Origin: HXMU1420-13 sp965249965
GTDB taxonomy: Bacteria > Bacteroidota > Rhodothermia > Balneolales > Balneolaceae
Length of the DNA stretch: 64,000 nucleotides
Direction: 5' to 3'
Assembly (NCBI GenBank): GCA_965249965.1
Contig: OZ252262.1
Span: 2,170,001-2,234,000 of the forward strand
Part shown: piece by piece, positions 61,265 to 64,000 of the stretch
How the letters are laid out: every line of letters starts with the position of its first letter
Numbering within the stretch: the first letter of the stretch is position 1
Notes under the pieces: generated by a model
Database searches by the model: none
Told to the model about the DNA's origin: nothing
The model's input: the letters and a program-made list of their open reading frames with translations, nothing else
Position numbers and translations under genes: made by a program

Positions 61265-61474
61265 TTGCTCGTCTTAGGGTGTGTTTCATTGGTGATGTGA
61301 GGAAGGATGTGACATCTAGCATCATCATGTGATTTAGAGCTTGAGCATGGGATGTTAAACTGCGTACAGCTAAAAAAGCATCACTTCACAACAAACATGA
61401 TGTGATTTTAGCCAAAACGTTAGCCGAATGCATGAAAGCTACCGGACAACTTAATCCCAAAAAGGGTAACTATT

Positions 61475-62119
61475 ATGGAATTAGTTAAAAGAAATACTGG
61501 CAAGAAAAATTATAAAAACGTTTCCGATCAGGAATTAGTACGACTTTTTAGACGCAAAGCCGACGAATCTGCGTTCAACGAATTGCTCAATCGCCATCAG
61601 GCCAAAGTATATTCCTATATCTATAGCATGGTAAATAATCCGGAAATTGCTAACGATATCTTTCAAGAGACCTTCACTAAAGTAGTGACCAAGATGGATA
61701 ATACGTACAACGAACAGGGCAAATGGATTGCCTGGGTGATGCGTATTGCTCATAATGCAACTATTGATCATATTAGAAAACAAAAGCGCTACATCGACGT
61801 TAACTCGTGGACAGATGAGGATGGCGGACGCTCAGATTATTTTGACAGAATGGAAGATTCAAGCATTGTTGATGCCGACGACCAGATGGTTGAGAAGGAA
61901 ACCAACAGCAGTTTGATGACGCACATTTCAAAATTACCTGAAGAACAGCGCACTGTGGTTCTTTTAAGACACTATTACGAGATGCCTTTTAAAGAAATTG
62001 CAGAATTAACAAATGTTTCAATAAATACGGCACTAGGACGTATGAGATATGCGTTAATAAACCTCAGAAAATATTTTGAAGAGGAAAGACAACAAGAGCT
62101 TAAACATGCTAAACAGTGA
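61475..62119 (+). CDS. ECF-type RNA polymerase sigma factor
   Basis: A 214-residue sigma-70 family protein with regions 2 and 4 only. Region 2 is FNELLNRHQAKVYSYIYSMV with the core-binding NDIFQETFTKV, and region 4 is LPEEQRTVVLLRHYYEMPFKEIAELT followed by the recognition helix SINTALGRMRYAL. AAAGGG lies about 9 bp before the ATG. The downstream gene overlaps by 14 bp and looks like its anti-sigma partner. The 210-bp region upstream holds three GATGTGA repeats that may be regulatory. Confidence 0.93.
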   Translation: MELVKRNTGKKNYKNVSDQELVRLFRRKADESAFNELLNRHQAKVYSYIYSMVNNPEIANDIFQETFTKVVTKMDNTYNEQGKWIAWVMRIAHNATIDHIRKQKRYIDVNSWTDEDGGRSDYFDRMEDSSIVDADDQMVEKETNSSLMTHISKLPEEQRTVVLLRHYYEMPFKEIAELTNVSINTALGRMRYALINLRKYFEEERQQELKHAKQ

Positions 62120-62660
62120 TGAAGGTTGTATTCGATATCTGATGCGGGAAATGGATCCCGCTGAAGAGGTCGAGTTTGAGCGGGAAATGTTAAACGACGA
62201 AAACCTGCTCATTGAGGTTGAAACCCTCAGAAGAACATATCAAAAACTCGGGAAGCTGCCGGAATTCCAACCGCCGACAGAACTTGTGGATGAAATAAGA
62301 ACGAAGGCGGTAGCTCAGCAAAGAGCACACAATCATCGATTCCGAAACAGAGTTATTCAATTATCCAAAGCGGTTGCCAGTGTGGCAGCTGCTTTGATGG
62401 TTGTATCCACAGCTGTCTATTTTTACGGGGGAACAGAAACTCAGCAAAGTACGGCAGTTCCGGTAGAACAAAATACCATCGAACCCTGGGTAGACCGGAA
62501 TGAGGTGATATTATTTGTGGGTACCTCCACTCAGTCTGCCGAACCCAACGAACTGGATGCAGAAGTGGACCAAAGTTTTGGAAAATTACGTTTGGTAAAC
62601 AGCGAAACAGGCTTTTCTACACCAAATCGACGAATTGTGCTAACGAGCACCAATCGATAA
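62106..62660 (+). CDS. anti-sigma-factor-like membrane protein
   Basis: I choose the ATG at 62106 (MLNSDEGCIRYLMREMDPAE) over the TTG 30 bp earlier. The 184-residue protein has an N-terminal acidic anti-sigma-like helical region (MDPAEEVEFEREMLNDENLL, as in zinc-free anti-sigma domains), one membrane helix (about 92-112, VASVAAALMVVSTAVYFYGG) and a periplasmic tail of about 70 residues. The 14-bp overlap with the ECF sigma gene indicates coupled expression and a sigma-binding role. The signal it senses is unknown. Confidence 0.78.
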   Translation: MLNSDEGCIRYLMREMDPAEEVEFEREMLNDENLLIEVETLRRTYQKLGKLPEFQPPTELVDEIRTKAVAQQRAHNHRFRNRVIQLSKAVASVAAALMVVSTAVYFYGGTETQQSTAVPVEQNTIEPWVDRNEVILFVGTSTQSAEPNELDAEVDQSFGKLRLVNSETGFSTPNRRIVLTSTNR

Positions 62661-62691
62661 CCAACACGCCTGCAGTTACTTACACGCCAAA

Positions 62692-62722
62692 TGTGGATAA
62701 CTTCTCGATAAGGTGTGAATAA
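62692..62722 (-). promoter_or_regulatory. pair of DnaA boxes upstream of parA
   Basis: TGTGGATAA (62692-62700) and TGTGAATAA (62714-62722) are, on the minus strand, TTATCCACA and TTATTCACA, both exact fits to the DnaA-box consensus TTATnCACA. They have the same orientation, 22 bp apart, in the 138-bp gap before parA. They may belong to the replication origin or to DnaA control of parAB. Confidence 0.7.
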
Positions 62723-62798
62723 GTAATTTTGTATGCGAGTAAGGTGCGTTTTATATTAAAAATTAGAAGTAAAACGAACGTAAGAGCAGGAAAAATTA

Positions 62799-63596
62799 AT
62801 GGGCAAAGTTATTTCTATTGCCAATCAGAAAGGAGGGGTTGGTAAAACAACCACTGCGATCAACTTAGCGGCCAGTTTGGCTGCGATAGAGCATCCCACA
62901 CTTATTATCGATATAGATCCACAAAGTAATTCAACCAGTGGTCTGGGTATTGATGCAAAAACTGTGACCAATTCCATTTATGAAATCATGATTGGAAGTG
63001 CAGAATTGTCGGAATCGATCCGGCAAACAGAGTTAGATTTCTTAGATCTGGTTCCTGCTCATATTAATTTGGTGGGTGCCGAAATCGAAATGATTGACCG
63101 CGAAGAACGCGAGCGAATCTTAAAAAAGGCCATCGCTGATGCCCGTGAACGCTACGATTTTGTGATTATTGACTGTCCGCCTTCATTAGGGCTGTTGACC
63201 ATCAATTCGTTAACGGCGTCAGATTCCATCGTCATTCCTGTTCAGTGCGAGTATTTTGCCTTGGAAGGATTGGGTCAGCTTTTAAATACCATAAAAATTG
63301 TTCGACAACATCTAAACCCGGAACTTGATATCGAAGGCGTGCTATTAACGATGTACGATACAAGAACCAGACTCTCAAATCAGGTGGCAGAAGAAGTAAA
63401 ACGCTATTTCGACGACCGAGTATTTAAATCGGTAATTGCTCGAAATGTTCGGCTGGCTGAAGCCCCAAGCTTTGGGAAGCCGGCGCTTTTATACGATTCG
63501 ATGAGTGTGGGTGCTAAAAATTATTTATCGCTGGCTCGTGAGATCATCAAAAAGAATCGCAAGATGTTTAAAAACAGTCCGATTCTTTCGAATTAA
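62799..63596 (+). CDS. parA: chromosome partitioning ATPase ParA (Soj)
   Basis: A 265-residue ParA/MinD-type ATPase with the deviant Walker A KGGVGKTTTAINLA (about 11-24), Walker A' LIIDIDPQSNSTSGLG, Walker B FVIIDCPPSLGLLTINSL and the C-terminal NVRLAEAPSFGKP. It drives segregation of the origin region together with ParB-parS. The short length, without an N-terminal DNA-binding extension, is typical of chromosomal Soj. parB begins 9 bp downstream. Confidence 0.97.
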   Translation: MGKVISIANQKGGVGKTTTAINLAASLAAIEHPTLIIDIDPQSNSTSGLGIDAKTVTNSIYEIMIGSAELSESIRQTELDFLDLVPAHINLVGAEIEMIDREERERILKKAIADARERYDFVIIDCPPSLGLLTINSLTASDSIVIPVQCEYFALEGLGQLLNTIKIVRQHLNPELDIEGVLLTMYDTRTRLSNQVAEEVKRYFDDRVFKSVIARNVRLAEAPSFGKPALLYDSMSVGAKNYLSLAREIIKKNRKMFKNSPILSN

Positions 63597-63605
63597 TCCA
63601 ATTAG

Positions 63606-64000
63606 ATGGCAACTAAAAAAGTTTTAGGAAGAGGACTCGGCGCATTTTTTCCGGAATATGAATCTGAAAATACGTCCCGGAATCTGGATGGTGAGACTGA
63701 AAAATCACCGGTTGAGAAGAAAATTACTGATCCCGTTGAACGCGTTAATGTTGTATTGAATGTTCCTGTGGATCATATTCGTGCAAATCCGAATCAGCCC
63801 CGCCAGGATTTTGACGAAGAACGCCTTGAAGAATTAGCTGATTCCATCAAAACACATGGATTAATTCAGCCCATCACGGTTCGATATATTGGCGAAAAGC
63901 GGTTTGAGCTGATTAGTGGGGAACGAAGATTACGAGCTACCAAATTAGCCGGTATCCCCGAAATTCCGGCCTATATTCGAGAAGCAGATGACGAGCAATC
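63606..64000 (+). CDS. parB: chromosome partitioning protein ParB, N-terminal part
   Basis: The frame starts at the ATG at 63606 with MATKKVLGRGLGAFFPEYES, the ParA-interacting N-terminus of ParB. It continues through the ParB/Srx CTPase fold (VPVDHIRANPNQPRQDF, LIQPITVR, ELISGERRLRATKLAG with the GERR CTP-binding motif) and is cut by the window end at residue 131. No parS site was recognised in the window. It forms the parAB operon with the preceding gene. Confidence 0.97.
   Translation, partial: MATKKVLGRGLGAFFPEYESENTSRNLDGETEKSPVEKKITDPVERVNVVLNVPVDHIRANPNQPRQDFDEERLEELADSIKTHGLIQPITVRYIGEKRFELISGERRLRATKLAGIPEIPAYIREADDEQ

Noticed and set aside
1..64000. tRNA, rRNA or parS sites
   Set aside because: No cloverleaf with CCA-adjacent T-loop signature, rRNA segment or TGTTTCACGTGAAACA-like sequence was recognised by eye; a covariance-model scan would be decisive and was not possible here.

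Overview
The window looks like chromosomal DNA of a marine, heterotrophic member of the Bacteroidota/Rhodothermota/Balneolota group. Supporting signs are: secreted proteins ending in a YPNPFNPST-type C-terminal sorting domain, a SusC-like receptor, a green-type proteorhodopsin with a Blh retinal-forming enzyme, a short histone-H1-like protein, -7 promoter elements of the TAnnTTTG kind, and few Shine-Dalgarno sites. No rRNA, tRNA, CRISPR array or classical insertion sequence was seen.

Layout. 1-6.7 kb: a plus-strand outer-membrane cluster. It holds the end of an FG-GAP/ASPIC-UnbV protein, a SusC-like receptor, a small lipoprotein and a full FG-GAP/ASPIC lipoprotein whose GC-rich 3' end repeats the upstream copy. 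6.7-18.4 kb: a multi-PAS sensor kinase, a lipase-like hydrolase, an H1-like protein, a cytidine-deaminase-like protein overlapping a GH3/beta-lactamase fusion, a penicillin acylase family protein and a 3-hydroxyacyl-CoA dehydrogenase. 18.5-25.9 kb: three tandem units, each a large secreted protein followed by an almost invariant 67-residue protein; the last 463 bp of each unit align without gaps. 26.0-28.2 kb: an osmoprotectant-type ABC importer with the binding protein fused in front of the permease. 28.6-33.7 kb: proteorhodopsin, an 8-bp tandem repeat, blh and a secreted GH57 glycosidase. Matching LacI-type operators precede the GH57 gene and the second tandem unit.

33.7-42.5 kb: a membrane protein, a hydrolase-rmuC pair, a compact GIY-YIG element bounded by 28-bp perfect inverted repeats, a methyltransferase-pseudouridine synthase pair, and PPK2-methyltransferase-radical SAM genes. 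The GIY-YIG element lies between the methyltransferase gene and a displaced second copy of that gene's 3' end. This suggests an endonuclease element that replaced its host gene's C-terminus, and it is the most unusual structure in the window. 42.5-51.3 kb: DoxX-like proteins, a split YeeE/YedE transporter, an ABC exporter, small metal-binding or membrane proteins, mscL, phnA and a sodium:solute symporter with a DUF3311-like partner.

51.3-59.4 kb is a rearranged accessory zone: an orphan contractile tail sheath gene, a TlpA-like lipoprotein, two near-identical copies of an unknown 175-residue gene inside an ~890-bp direct duplication, gene fragments, clusters of palindromes, a duplicated uvrC leader and a formylglycine-enzyme-like lipoprotein. 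59.4-64 kb returns to core genes: uvrC, an ECF sigma factor with an anti-sigma-like partner, two DnaA boxes, then parA and the start of parB, which suggests proximity to the replication origin.
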